From Methanomicrobiales archaeon (GTDB lineage Archaea > Halobacteriota > Methanomicrobia > Methanomicrobiales > Methanospirillaceae), in NCBI GenBank assembly GCA_026394715.1, contig JAPKXR010000224.1, positions 1-38,846 of the forward strand: a stretch of DNA of 38,846 nucleotides. Reading direction: 5' to 3'. Below are positions 9,892 to 19,646 of the stretch, piece by piece (within the stretch, counting starts at the first letter, position 1; each line of letters opens with the position of its first letter). The notes under the pieces were generated by a model. It made no database searches. It saw only the letters and a program-made list of their open reading frames with translations, and was not told where the DNA came from. Made by a program: the position numbers and the translations under genes.

Positions 9892-10436
9892 TCAGATCCA
9901 CTGAAATTTTTTTAGGAAATTTACAGACAAACTCTGCCGAATGTTTAGCTCAATTGCGGGTTGGGAAGGCAGGGGAGACCACAGGCTTAAAAAAACCCTG
10001 CCGTGGAGACTTCACCCCCTTAACGTAAAAGATGCGTATTATAAAGTCCGGAAACTGGAAAACTCCTTGAGATGACATGGCATTTACAGGCATTTTATCG
10101 GTCCCTTAACAATTTGAGAGACGGGTGCGGAGCCGAAATTCCAGACAGGTTAACACCCTTTTTTCCAGTCATGCCAACGCGTCTGTGAATTACAGGGTGT
10201 AATGAACCAGCCCCATTATAGGTTCTGATCTTGATAAACCAGGGTCTTTTGGGGATTATTTAAAAATCTGGCTCTAAATCTGCTATTTGGATAAACTGGC
10301 AAAAATAACTGCCCTAAAGTCCAAAAATACGGGTCCTGAAAAGAAAGGGGTTAGTAAATGGGGTGTAATGATGGAAAACTCCTCATTTTTGCGATAAAGG
10401 GCCTGGAATAAGGCAGGCTTTTTTTACAGAGGGGAA

Positions 10437-11675
10437 TTATCGTTTCCCATACACAATTGCCCCCTTTACCGGGCATACTTCGGTACACCGACCGCATAGG
10501 TAGCACTCCCGCTTGGAAGCACCTGCCTCTGCAACATGGACCGGGCAGGCCTTCTCACATTTTCTGCATTGAATACATATGTCTGTTCGTTTAAGCCTGT
10601 ACCTGCTTACATGGGAGATGAGAGAGAACAATACCCCGTACGGACAGAGGAACCTGCAGACCGGGCGGTAGAGAAATGCCGAAAGCAGCAGGAGTCCAGC
10701 GAATACGAAAAGCCCTGTCGTGAGGGTCAGGCTAAAAAAATCGTAGCTCCCGGTATATGCCATCACGTCGATGAGGTACATACCTCCGGCCACCACCACA
10801 ATAAATACCGCAAACCTGATTAGTTCAGGGATTTTTGTGTTCCTGATAACAATTTTTTTCAGGGGGATATGCGATAAGAGTTCCTGGATGGAACCCACCG
10901 GGCAGATATGACCGCAGAACATCCTGCCGACCAGAAGTGAGAGGGCAAGTACGACCAGGATACCGAATATCCCGGGGAGAAGAAGCCCGCTTCCGGTAGC
11001 AATGCGGATAAGCCCTATGAATTCCATGGGCATGATCGGAGAGAGGAACACAAAACCTGCGATGGTGCTGAGTACCAGCACCAGCAATGCAATTGATCGG
11101 TCCATATTACCGGTCTTCCAGAGGTATGTTACAAGTGGTACTCCTGTAATCATGTAGATGAGTGCAAAAGGCATGCCTGATACGGAACCTCCCATCAGCA
11201 CATAGACGATGATCTCCGAAATTCCGAGTGCGAAAAGCGATGTGACCGCCAGAAGAGGTCCGTTGGAAAGAGGTCTCATCCCCCATCTTCCAGACCTGAA
11301 AACCCGAATGAGAATTGCACTCATAATGACAAAGAGGATGATCCCGGCAACGACCGGGCTTACATGGATGATGTCAAAAAAACCGGATGTTCCGGGATTC
11401 GCGACTATCTGGGTTGCATGTACCGCATCTGCAGGCGGAGATAAGGGTGGTGCAGTAGTTCCCGGAGCCGGTGTCTGCGTCGCCTGGGTGATGGCAGTCC
11501 GGGTGTAATCGCAGAGTGAGTTCCCATCCATGTCGGTGAAGAGGAAACACCTGCCTGGGTAGACGCACCCGCCTATCCCCCGTGGACAGACGGCCGCACA
11601 TACCGGTTGGACAAGCGTCGCTGTGCCGATGCCTGCTGAAAGGACCAGTCCGATTAACTTTTTCCTGGATATCAT
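10437..11675 (-). CDS. 4Fe-4S polyferredoxin membrane protein, NapH/NosR-like, with signal peptide
   Basis: FCGHICPVGSIQELLSHIPLKK, CRFLCPYGVLFSLISHVSRYRL, CIQCRKCEKACPVH, CYLCGRCTEVCPVKGAI; multiple TM helices. Confidence 0.87.
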   Translation of the reverse strand: MISRKKLIGLVLSAGIGTATLVQPVCAAVCPRGIGGCVYPGRCFLFTDMDGNSLCDYTRTAITQATQTPAPGTTAPPLSPPADAVHATQIVANPGTSGFFDIIHVSPVVAGIILFVIMSAILIRVFRSGRWGMRPLSNGPLLAVTSLFALGISEIIVYVLMGGSVSGMPFALIYMITGVPLVTYLWKTGNMDRSIALLVLVLSTIAGFVFLSPIMPMEFIGLIRIATGSGLLLPGIFGILVVLALSLLVGRMFCGHICPVGSIQELLSHIPLKKIVIRNTKIPELIRFAVFIVVVAGGMYLIDVMAYTGSYDFFSLTLTTGLFVFAGLLLLSAFLYRPVCRFLCPYGVLFSLISHVSRYRLKRTDICIQCRKCEKACPVHVAEAGASKRECYLCGRCTEVCPVKGAIVYGKR

Positions 11676-11993
11676 TTTTTGTTGCCTTTTTGATTCTGAT
11701 TACAGATCAGTTGGCGTAAATGTAATTTAAACATTACATTATGGCAAGGTAATTATACAATTATTGATCAGGATTACAAAATGGAGATGTTCCAGGCATT
11801 CCAGTGTAGCAGGAGAAGACGTAACGTTATTCTGGAAACCTCATTATTACGTTGTTGCATGGGTTGCATGACCTTCCCTGCACATGCTCCTGCAGAATGC
11901 CCCTTGCAGATCATTCAGCCATTTTATCGTGACATAACCAGTTGCACCCCTTGCGATACCTATTTTGTAATTTAGGATCCACATGAGTACACA

Positions 11994-14927
11994 ATGGCCT
12001 CCTGTGTCCACCGGATCGAAGTCCACTATACCAAGGACCCCCGTCTTAAGACCCGGACTGACCGGATACGGTCACTTGGTTTCCCAGTCAGCGAGCTGAA
12101 TCTTATCGATGTCTATACTATCACATCAGGGTTACATGATTTTTCAGCAGTCGATCTTAACCAGATCGGCTTACAGCTGTGCAACCCGGTAGTGCAGGAA
12201 TTTTTATCAGACCAGCCAACCCTTATAAATTTCGATTACGCCATTGAAGTAGGGTTCCTGCCGGGGGTGACGGATAACGTGGGCACAACGGCACGGCAGA
12301 TGATTGAGGACTTTTTCCCGGGTGCAGAAGTTGCGGTCTATACCTCGCAACTCTTTTGTGTATCAGGGAAGTTATCATCCGGACTCCTGCAGAACCTTGC
12401 ATCTACTCTTGCAAACCCCCTCGTGAACCGTGTACACGTAAAGACCCGGCAGGAGTACGGTATATCCGGGATGGACCGGGTCGTCCCGCTTGTGCAGCTG
12501 CACGAATTACCTGTAGCGGGGGAGGTGGACCTCAACATCGACGATCAGGAACTCTCCCGACTCGGGAAAGAGGGAATTAAAGATCCCCTGACACACCAGA
12601 GACGCGGACCGCTTGCACTTGACCTTGCCCAGTTGCATGCGATCCGCAACTATTTCGTGATACAGGGGCGAAGTCCCAGGGATGTTGAACTTGAGTCCCT
12701 TGCCCAGACCTGGAGTGAGCACTGCAAACACACGATTTTTGCATCTGCAATGGATGAGGATGTTCCGGACGGGCTTTATAAAACCTATATCCAGGCGGCT
12801 ACAAACAAAATCCGGAAAGAGAAAGGGGTGAAGGATATCTGCCTTACGGTGTTTACCGACAACTCGGGTGCAATTATCTTTGACGACCATTTCCTCGTGA
12901 CCCACAAGGTCGAGACCCACAACTCGCCATCAGCCCTCGACCCGTTTGGCGGGGCACTTACCGGAATTGTCGGTGTAAACCGCGACACAATAGGGTTCGG
13001 GCTTGGGGCAAAGCCCTGCATCAATGTCTACGGGTACTGTGTCGGCGACCCGGAGTCCGACCCTGCCCTGTTCCGCGGCAGGGACAAGTCAAACCCGATC
13101 CTCTCACCAAGGAGGATCCTCGATGGTGTTGTCCATGGAGTGGGTGTCGGCGGCAACTGCTCTGGCATCCCGACCCCGCAGGGATGGGTATATTTCGATA
13201 ACCGCTACGTGGGGAAACCTCTTGTATTCGCAGGTACGGTGGGTGTTATGCCGCGTGAACTGGCGGGAAGGAAACTCTACGAGAAGCAGGCAGAGCCTGG
13301 TGACCTGATTGTTGTTGCCGGAGGAAGGGTTGGAAAAGATGGCATCCACGGCGCTACTTTCTCGTCAGAGGCCCTCGATCCCGGAAGCCCGGTAACCGCG
13401 GTGCAGATTGGCGACCCGATTACCCAGAAGAAACTCTCGGACGTGATTGTAAAGGAAGCCCGGGACCTTGGACTCTACCGGAGCATCACGGATAACGGTG
13501 CAGGCGGCATCTCCTGCTCGGTTGCCGAGATGGCAAAGGAGTGCAATGGATGCCGGGTATCACTCGAAAAGGTCCCGCTGAAGTACCCCGGGATGGCCCC
13601 GTGGGAGATATGGATATCAGAGTCCCAGGAGCGGATGACCCTCGCGGTGCAGCCGGAAAACCTTGACGCGTTCATGGAGCTGATGGTGCGGCGTGAAGTG
13701 GAAGCAATGGTCATCGGGGAATTTTCGGATTCCGGCAGGTGCATCGTAGAATTCCATGGGGACGTGGTGATGGACATCGAGCTGGCATTCCTACACGACG
13801 GCCTGCCAAAAAAACACCTGGCGTCTCGCTACACGAAAAAGATCTACCCCGAACCGACCTCACCCTGCCCTGATCGACTGGATGCTACGTTGCTGGCCGT
13901 GTTACGGCGGAGGAATATCTGCTCAAAGGAGTTCGTATCCGTCCAGTACGATCATACGGTGCAGGGCGGCCATGTGCTCGGGCCTTTCCAGGGAAAAGGG
14001 CGGGTGCAGGCAATGGCAACACTGACAAAAGTTGTACCCGGTTCAAGAAAAGGAGTCGGGCTGTCACAGGGAATGTTTCCTTCGTATTCTGAGATTGACC
14101 CGTACCGGATGGCAGCTGCAGGGATCGATACGGCGATCCGCGGCCTTATTGGCCTGGGTATACCGCTTGATGCGATTGCAATCCTCGATAATTTCTGCTG
14201 GTGCTCGTCAGATGACCCTGAACGCCTCGGACAGCTGAAACGTGCTGCAAAAGGGTGTTACGATGTTTCGACTGCGTTTGGTACGCCATTCATCTCAGGC
14301 AAGGACAGTATGTACAATGATTTCTCCGGGTATGATGCGGATAATAATCCCGTGAAGGTCTCGGTCCCGCCTACTCTCCTTATCTCATCCATCGGTATCC
14401 ATCCGGACGTGGTAACATCCGTCTCCATCGATGCGAAGATTGAAGGCGACCTGGTCTACCTGGTTGGGACAACAAAGGAAGAACTTGGAGGATCAGAGTA
14501 TTTCGCATATCTTGGATGTGCGGGAAACATTGTCCCGGAACTTGACCCTGGATTGGTGAAAGCATACTATCAGCGGCTGACGAATACCATCCTGCATGGT
14601 CTTGTAGCCTCGGCCTGCCCGGTTACCCGTGGAGGTCTCGGGGTCACCCTCGGCATGGTTGCCATTGCAGGGCAGCTTGGCATGGACCTGTTCGTTCCAT
14701 CAGCCATCCGTCCTGATTATTTCCTGTTCTCAGAGTCCCTCGGACGTTTCATCGTGACCGTCTCATCTGATAACCGACTGGCATTCGAACAGGCTCTGGG
14801 TGAAGATGCTGTGCTGATTGGAAAGGTTACCGGAAGCAACCTGCGGATCAACGGAACGCACCTCCTGCTTGATGTACCGGTGAGTGAACTTGAAAATGCC
14901 TACAAGACACCGTTCAAGGAGTACTGA
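11994..14927 (+). CDS. purL: Phosphoribosylformylglycinamidine synthase, large (about 977 aa) PurL with PurS-like N-terminal region
   Basis: TWSEHCKHTIF, VETHNSPSALDPFGGALTGIVGVNRDTIGFG, ITDNGAGGISCSVAEMAKE, SGKDSMYNDF. Confidence 0.95.
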   Translation: MASCVHRIEVHYTKDPRLKTRTDRIRSLGFPVSELNLIDVYTITSGLHDFSAVDLNQIGLQLCNPVVQEFLSDQPTLINFDYAIEVGFLPGVTDNVGTTARQMIEDFFPGAEVAVYTSQLFCVSGKLSSGLLQNLASTLANPLVNRVHVKTRQEYGISGMDRVVPLVQLHELPVAGEVDLNIDDQELSRLGKEGIKDPLTHQRRGPLALDLAQLHAIRNYFVIQGRSPRDVELESLAQTWSEHCKHTIFASAMDEDVPDGLYKTYIQAATNKIRKEKGVKDICLTVFTDNSGAIIFDDHFLVTHKVETHNSPSALDPFGGALTGIVGVNRDTIGFGLGAKPCINVYGYCVGDPESDPALFRGRDKSNPILSPRRILDGVVHGVGVGGNCSGIPTPQGWVYFDNRYVGKPLVFAGTVGVMPRELAGRKLYEKQAEPGDLIVVAGGRVGKDGIHGATFSSEALDPGSPVTAVQIGDPITQKKLSDVIVKEARDLGLYRSITDNGAGGISCSVAEMAKECNGCRVSLEKVPLKYPGMAPWEIWISESQERMTLAVQPENLDAFMELMVRREVEAMVIGEFSDSGRCIVEFHGDVVMDIELAFLHDGLPKKHLASRYTKKIYPEPTSPCPDRLDATLLAVLRRRNICSKEFVSVQYDHTVQGGHVLGPFQGKGRVQAMATLTKVVPGSRKGVGLSQGMFPSYSEIDPYRMAAAGIDTAIRGLIGLGIPLDAIAILDNFCWCSSDDPERLGQLKRAAKGCYDVSTAFGTPFISGKDSMYNDFSGYDADNNPVKVSVPPTLLISSIGIHPDVVTSVSIDAKIEGDLVYLVGTTKEELGGSEYFAYLGCAGNIVPELDPGLVKAYYQRLTNTILHGLVASACPVTRGGLGVTLGMVAIAGQLGMDLFVPSAIRPDYFLFSESLGRFIVTVSSDNRLAFEQALGEDAVLIGKVTGSNLRINGTHLLLDVPVSELENAYKTPFKEY

Positions 14928-14930
14928 ACC

Positions 14931-15794
14931 ATGAATGCTGCACATACCCCGTTAACAACTTTCCCGGGAAAGGATACTGCATCAGGACCTGGCCTGGTGG
15001 AGGAAAAAGCTCTTATCATGAGTGGCTTCGGAATTAACTCAGAAATGGAGACGCAGGAGGTGCTGTTACGGGCCGGGATGGGATCGGATATTGTCCATAT
15101 CAATGACCTCATCGACGGGAGAACAAAGCTTCGGCACTATCGCCTTATGGTATTTCCCGGTGGCTTCTCTTATGGTGATGATACCGGGGCCGGAAACGCA
15201 TTTGCGAACAGAGTCCGGAATAACCTCTGGAATGATGTGAAAGAATTCATTGAGGGTGATAACCTGGTCCTCGGTATCTGCAACGGGTTCCAGATCCTTG
15301 CAAACCTCGGGCTGGTCCCGGCGTTTGACAGGGGCTTTGCGCGGGATATCGCTTTAATGCCCAACCGCAAAGGTGTGCTGGAATGCCGTTTTGTTACCCT
15401 GAAGCCTGCTGCTGCCAACCTCTGGACAAAGGGGATTGAACGTATCTGCTGCCCGGTTGCCCATGGAGAAGGTAATTTCACCTGCTCACCGGACACCCTC
15501 TGCCGCCTCAGGAAGCAGGAGATGATCGCGTTCACATACTGCCGGGAGGACCTGTCCCCCGCAAACGGCGAGTACCCTTACAATCCCAATGGTTCAGTGG
15601 AAGATATTGCAGGTATTGTATCTGCAGACGGCAGGGTCCTTGGCTTAATGCCACATCCTGAACGGGCAATGGAGTTTGTCAACCTTTACGACTGGCCACT
15701 CCGGAAAGAACAGATGATAAGGGACGGTATGGTAGTGCCAGATGAGTCGTTGAACATGCAGTTATTCCGGAATATCGTTGATTATTTCCGGTGA
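14931..15794 (+). CDS. purQ: Phosphoribosylformylglycinamidine synthase glutamine amidotransferase subunit
   Basis: VFPGGFSYGDDTGAGNAFANRVRNN, LGICNGFQILANLGLVPA, MPHPERAMEF; starts 3 nt after the purL stop. Confidence 0.95.
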   Translation: MNAAHTPLTTFPGKDTASGPGLVEEKALIMSGFGINSEMETQEVLLRAGMGSDIVHINDLIDGRTKLRHYRLMVFPGGFSYGDDTGAGNAFANRVRNNLWNDVKEFIEGDNLVLGICNGFQILANLGLVPAFDRGFARDIALMPNRKGVLECRFVTLKPAAANLWTKGIERICCPVAHGEGNFTCSPDTLCRLRKQEMIAFTYCREDLSPANGEYPYNPNGSVEDIAGIVSADGRVLGLMPHPERAMEFVNLYDWPLRKEQMIRDGMVVPDESLNMQLFRNIVDYFR

Positions 15795-15887
15795 CGAAAT
15801 TCCTGCAGCAGGTTGACCGCAGGTGGTCTTCGTCCTGCCGGGTCTCCCGACAATTGAGTGAGGACGTTTTTTTTGCAATGAAAAAAT

Positions 15888-17246
15888 TCAGCGGTTGATA
15901 TGCACCACTTTCGCCGGGGGGAACCCGTTGAAGTAGGTGGATGAGGCATGGGAGTAGGCACCGATATTTTCTGAATAGACAAGGTCGCCGATGTCGAGTT
16001 CCGGCAGCTCTGCGCTGAGTGTAATCGTATCAAAGGCATCACAGGTTGGTCCGAACACGGCAGAAATCTGGGTCTCCCCCTCTTTAAATGCCAGGACGGG
16101 GTAGGTTGTATGATCAAATACCTGCCCGGAATACGTGTGGTAGACCCCGTCATTAATATAATAGGACGGCTTTCCGTCGCGGAATGCCTTACCGATAACT
16201 TTGGCAACGAGTGTACATGCATTTGCCACCAGGAATCTTCCCGGCTCTGCAAGGACCTGCATGTCTGGTGGGAACAACCGTTTAATCTCAGTATTAATCT
16301 GTTTTGCGAGTATTTTGAAGGACTTTACTTCGGGGTGGTACTTCACCGGGAACCCCCCGCCAATATCAAGGATCCTTATTTTCTGTCCTGTCCGGGTCTC
16401 TGTTTCGCTGACAATATTCTCAGACAGGTGCAGGGCCTGGACATAATTATCAAAATTCGTGCACTGGCTCCCGACATGGAAACTCAATCCCTCCACCACA
16501 AGGCCCATGTCAAATGCCTGGACTATCAGGTCAACCGCTTCGCCCGGGTCAGCCCCGAACTTGGAGGAGAGTTCTACCACGGAACCAGTATTCGGGACCC
16601 GTATCCGCAACACCAGGCCTGCGTGGGGCGCATGAAGCCTGATCTTTTTAAGCTCTTCGCTGTTATCGAACGTGACCAGTGGGTTGTATTGATCGAGGGC
16701 TTTTAATGTCTCGATCGGCTTGATGGTATTCGCATAGATAATTTTATCCCAAATCCAGCCCTGTCGTTCCTTATCTGGCAGATTTTTAATATTTTCATGG
16801 ACGATCATGAATTCAGGCATGGACGCAACATCAAAACTGCTACCCATCGCGTACAGCGTCTTCACGATTTCAGGGTCTGAGTTTGCCTTGACTGCGAAAT
16901 ATACCTGGATATTGGGCAGCCGCTCTTTAAATTCCTTGTAATTCTGGCGGATTATCTCGTGATCGATAACAAATATGGGCGTTCCATGTTCCTCAGCCAA
17001 CTTCTGCAGGAGTTGCTTCCGTTTTTCTGTGGTGAGTGGCACTCCGTAATTCTGCCCTTCCTTTTTTCTTTTCCTCTTCATTACCCCATCTGTATTTGCC
17101 ATTACATGATTGATCAATTTCACGAATAAGAAGTTTTTGAATCGGCCAATATCATTCTGGTCAGATAGAGATTGCAGCGGGTTTTTTTTCACCCCCACTT
17201 CCTGTTTTTCGTTGCCACCCAGGTGAGAATGAGTGAATTTAATCAA
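15888..17246 (-). CDS. Type III PLP-dependent decarboxylase (ornithine/diaminopimelate decarboxylase family), probably ornithine decarboxylase-like
   Basis: YFAVKANSDPEIV (PLP Lys), FHVGSQC, ILDIGGGFPVKY, AEPGRFLVA, VFGPTCDAFDTI. Internal ATGs near 17090 are plausible starts. Confidence 0.85.
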   Translation of the reverse strand: MIKFTHSHLGGNEKQEVGVKKNPLQSLSDQNDIGRFKNFLFVKLINHVMANTDGVMKRKRKKEGQNYGVPLTTEKRKQLLQKLAEEHGTPIFVIDHEIIRQNYKEFKERLPNIQVYFAVKANSDPEIVKTLYAMGSSFDVASMPEFMIVHENIKNLPDKERQGWIWDKIIYANTIKPIETLKALDQYNPLVTFDNSEELKKIRLHAPHAGLVLRIRVPNTGSVVELSSKFGADPGEAVDLIVQAFDMGLVVEGLSFHVGSQCTNFDNYVQALHLSENIVSETETRTGQKIRILDIGGGFPVKYHPEVKSFKILAKQINTEIKRLFPPDMQVLAEPGRFLVANACTLVAKVIGKAFRDGKPSYYINDGVYHTYSGQVFDHTTYPVLAFKEGETQISAVFGPTCDAFDTITLSAELPELDIGDLVYSENIGAYSHASSTYFNGFPPAKVVHINR

Positions 17247-17553
17247 TTTTTGGTTTTTATTTTCTTAATCCGTTCCTCTGCAGTCTGCATGGGATCACAT
17301 ATGCCGGGGGCGCCCTTCAGTGATGGGAAGGTGGGGATCATGGCTGTTCAGTCCGGTTGCTCATATGGGACTGATAAAAACGGTTCTTCTGGAGTACCTA
17401 AGAATTATGCCCGGACCCGGCTGATCCTACCCTCGTATCGTGACTCCGTACTGTCCGGATACTGCAGTTTCTGTGCAAGAACTTAATAACCAATCCCGTG
17501 CAGGATCAGGATGGAGTTACCGGGATACGTCCCGGGGCTGATGAGTTGTTATC

Positions 17554-18066
17554 ATGCCGGAAAAACACATTCAGTACACAGTGATCCCCCGCATCGGAAT
17601 AATGAGAATGCGGCGCCTTGTCATATTCGTTATAGTGCTCACCTCATTGAGCGGTTATGCCCTTGCGCACACCCCTGCGGATGTTGCAGTGTCGTTTGAT
17701 GAAAACAGTGGCGATCTTATCGTTGCCATCACGCACCAGGTGGATGATCCCGCCACGCATTATGTTAAACACGTGACCGTGCAGCAGGGCACCACGGTGC
17801 TCATCGATAAATCCTATACCAGCCAGCCGGATAAATCCTCGTTTACATATCGCTATAACCTCCCCCAGCTGAAAGGGGGCAACGGGGATATCAGAGTCGA
17901 TGTCGGGTGCAATATATTCGGCTCCCGCACAGGCACCCTCACCCTGGATGGGACACCTGCGCCAGGTGTACCGGGTAATGCGGTGCCTGCTCCTACCAAG
18001 GCTCCAGGATGTGCGTTTGTTGCTCTCCTGGCAGCAGGGTTGGTGGCAACGCGGGTCATGCGATGA
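17554..18066 (+). CDS. Exported protein with desulfoferrodoxin/SoxZ-like Ig-fold motif and PGF-CTERM-like C-terminal anchor
   Basis: Signal peptide MRRLVIFVIVLTSLSGYALAH; AITHQVDDPATHYVKHVTVQQG; tail PAPTKAPGCAFVALLAAGLVATRVMR. Confidence 0.7.
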   Translation: MPEKHIQYTVIPRIGIMRMRRLVIFVIVLTSLSGYALAHTPADVAVSFDENSGDLIVAITHQVDDPATHYVKHVTVQQGTTVLIDKSYTSQPDKSSFTYRYNLPQLKGGNGDIRVDVGCNIFGSRTGTLTLDGTPAPGVPGNAVPAPTKAPGCAFVALLAAGLVATRVMR

Positions 18067-18433
18067 TCTCCTGTACCAGGGCGGGATGGATCACTCATTT
18101 TATACCCAGGAGAACTTCTCCGTTTGGCCTTATCGGCATCCGTTGAAATCTGTATTTCAGATTTTTAGGGGGATTCATAAGTTTTCTAATGATTCCGGGC
18201 TTTCATCCCCGTCATTTTGGCGATCCTGGATAGGGATATGGACTGGTATCACAAGTGTCTGAACTATCCAGGACCCTTCAGGCGAACCTAAAAGAAAGAA
18301 TCACTTCATAAGGATAGGGTATGATGGCGGTGTAAAGCAGAACCAATCAGTGTGTGAGCTTTTATCTGGCACTGTTACCTGGTTTTTTCAATAAATACCG
18401 TCATATGTTGTGATTAACTTTCATGCGCATGTC

Positions 18434-19174
18434 TCATTCACGTATCCTCCCCACCGTTGCACAGTACACTACAAACTCTTTCTCTCCATCAATTTTCAGC
18501 ACATCTGCGATCTTCTGGTCATCAAATGCCCCGATTGCACATGTGCCACAGCCAATCTGCTCTGCGGCAAGGTAGAGGTTCTGACAGACATGCCCGGCAT
18601 CGAGGTGTACAAGCCGGTACGCCCGCTCGCTGTACCTCCACGCCATCCGGTAGATCACCGCCGACCAGATGAACGATACCGCTGATGATCGTACGAAGGC
18701 CTGCCCGAGACATGCAGACATAATTGCATCGGAAATCCCGCCGGTCGTGTCAATGGCGATAAGACTGTGGGAAAAGGCGAGGTAACGGTACAGTCCGGGT
18801 TGGATACCGTTGACCCGGTTGATGAGCAGCCAGGTCTCTAAAGCGTGTCGCCCGCCGGCAGAAGGGACGTTGCGGAGCGTGTAGAACGGGGACTTCACTT
18901 CCACAATCCCCTGGGTGCACCAGCACAGGTAGGCAAGTTCTTCGATAGTAAGCGGATCACGGGTATAGTGACGGGTAGAACGCCGCTGTTCGATGGCAGA
19001 ACGGACATCCTGTGCATTCACTCTGATATCAGCGGGTTTGGGAAGCGGGATGGTGAGCGCATACTGTGGTGCGGGTTTTTCCAGCGGGGGAGCAGGAAGC
19101 CCCTGTGTCTGGTCAGATATGGTCAGGTGTTCATACCGGGTCAGTTCCATGAATGTGCGACCGGTTGGTAACAT
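18434..19174 (-). CDS. SagB/ThcOx-type nitroreductase family dehydrogenase
   Basis: IEQRRSTRHYTRDPLTIEELAYLCWCTQGI, RNVPSAGGRHALETWLLINRV, HLDAGHVCQNLYLAAEQIGCGTCAIGAFDDQKIADVL. Confidence 0.88.
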   Translation of the reverse strand: MLPTGRTFMELTRYEHLTISDQTQGLPAPPLEKPAPQYALTIPLPKPADIRVNAQDVRSAIEQRRSTRHYTRDPLTIEELAYLCWCTQGIVEVKSPFYTLRNVPSAGGRHALETWLLINRVNGIQPGLYRYLAFSHSLIAIDTTGGISDAIMSACLGQAFVRSSAVSFIWSAVIYRMAWRYSERAYRLVHLDAGHVCQNLYLAAEQIGCGTCAIGAFDDQKIADVLKIDGEKEFVVYCATVGRIRE

Positions 19175-19460
19175 AAACTAGTGATTGCCTTTTTCAGTGG
19201 AATAAATATAATGGTTGTGGAACGGACACCTAACCCCGCCGGGAATTTTTTTTTATCTCTCTGGAAAAGGTAAGGCGAAATTCCTATCTGCCTATATCGT
19301 TTCGCTTCATTTTTCAGGTACACTGGATTTCATCGGATTTTTTATTTTGAAAATCATCCTGTCCTATACAAGACATCCCGCCCAGCTCCCCATACACCTC
19401 GGAGTAACAGGGAGCAGAGGCGGTTACTTAATTCATCACAATCGATATTAGTACGGTGAT

Positions 19461-19646
19461 TTGATGTCGAAACGAGCCGTAGATTCAGTCTTCCAGGCGA
19501 TGTTCCTGCTCACAGATTTAAGGGTAATCCTTCGGGATACCGCCCCGGTTCACGATCTTGATGAGGGTCAGCAGGCTACGGTGGCACGAACGCTTGCAGA
19601 ACTCGAAGAGCAGGTGAGGGTCATCAGGAAGGAGATGGTGGGATGA
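19461..19646 (+). CDS. 61-aa helical micro-protein translationally coupled to SepCysS
   Basis: MMSKRAVDSVFQAMFLLTDLRVILRDTAPVHDLDEGQQATVARTLAELEEQVRVIRKEMVG; stop overlaps the SepCysS start (ATGA, 19643-19646). Confidence 0.75.
   Translation: MMSKRAVDSVFQAMFLLTDLRVILRDTAPVHDLDEGQQATVARTLAELEEQVRVIRKEMVG

Noticed and set aside
11781-11975. 64-aa cysteine-rich ORF upstream of purL
   Set aside because: Only Cys richness; no family or start-site support, may be leader DNA.
12338-15535. Numerous 60-140 aa antisense ORFs inside purL and purQ
   Set aside because: Shadow frames of high-GC coding sequence; composition and motifs support only purL/purQ.
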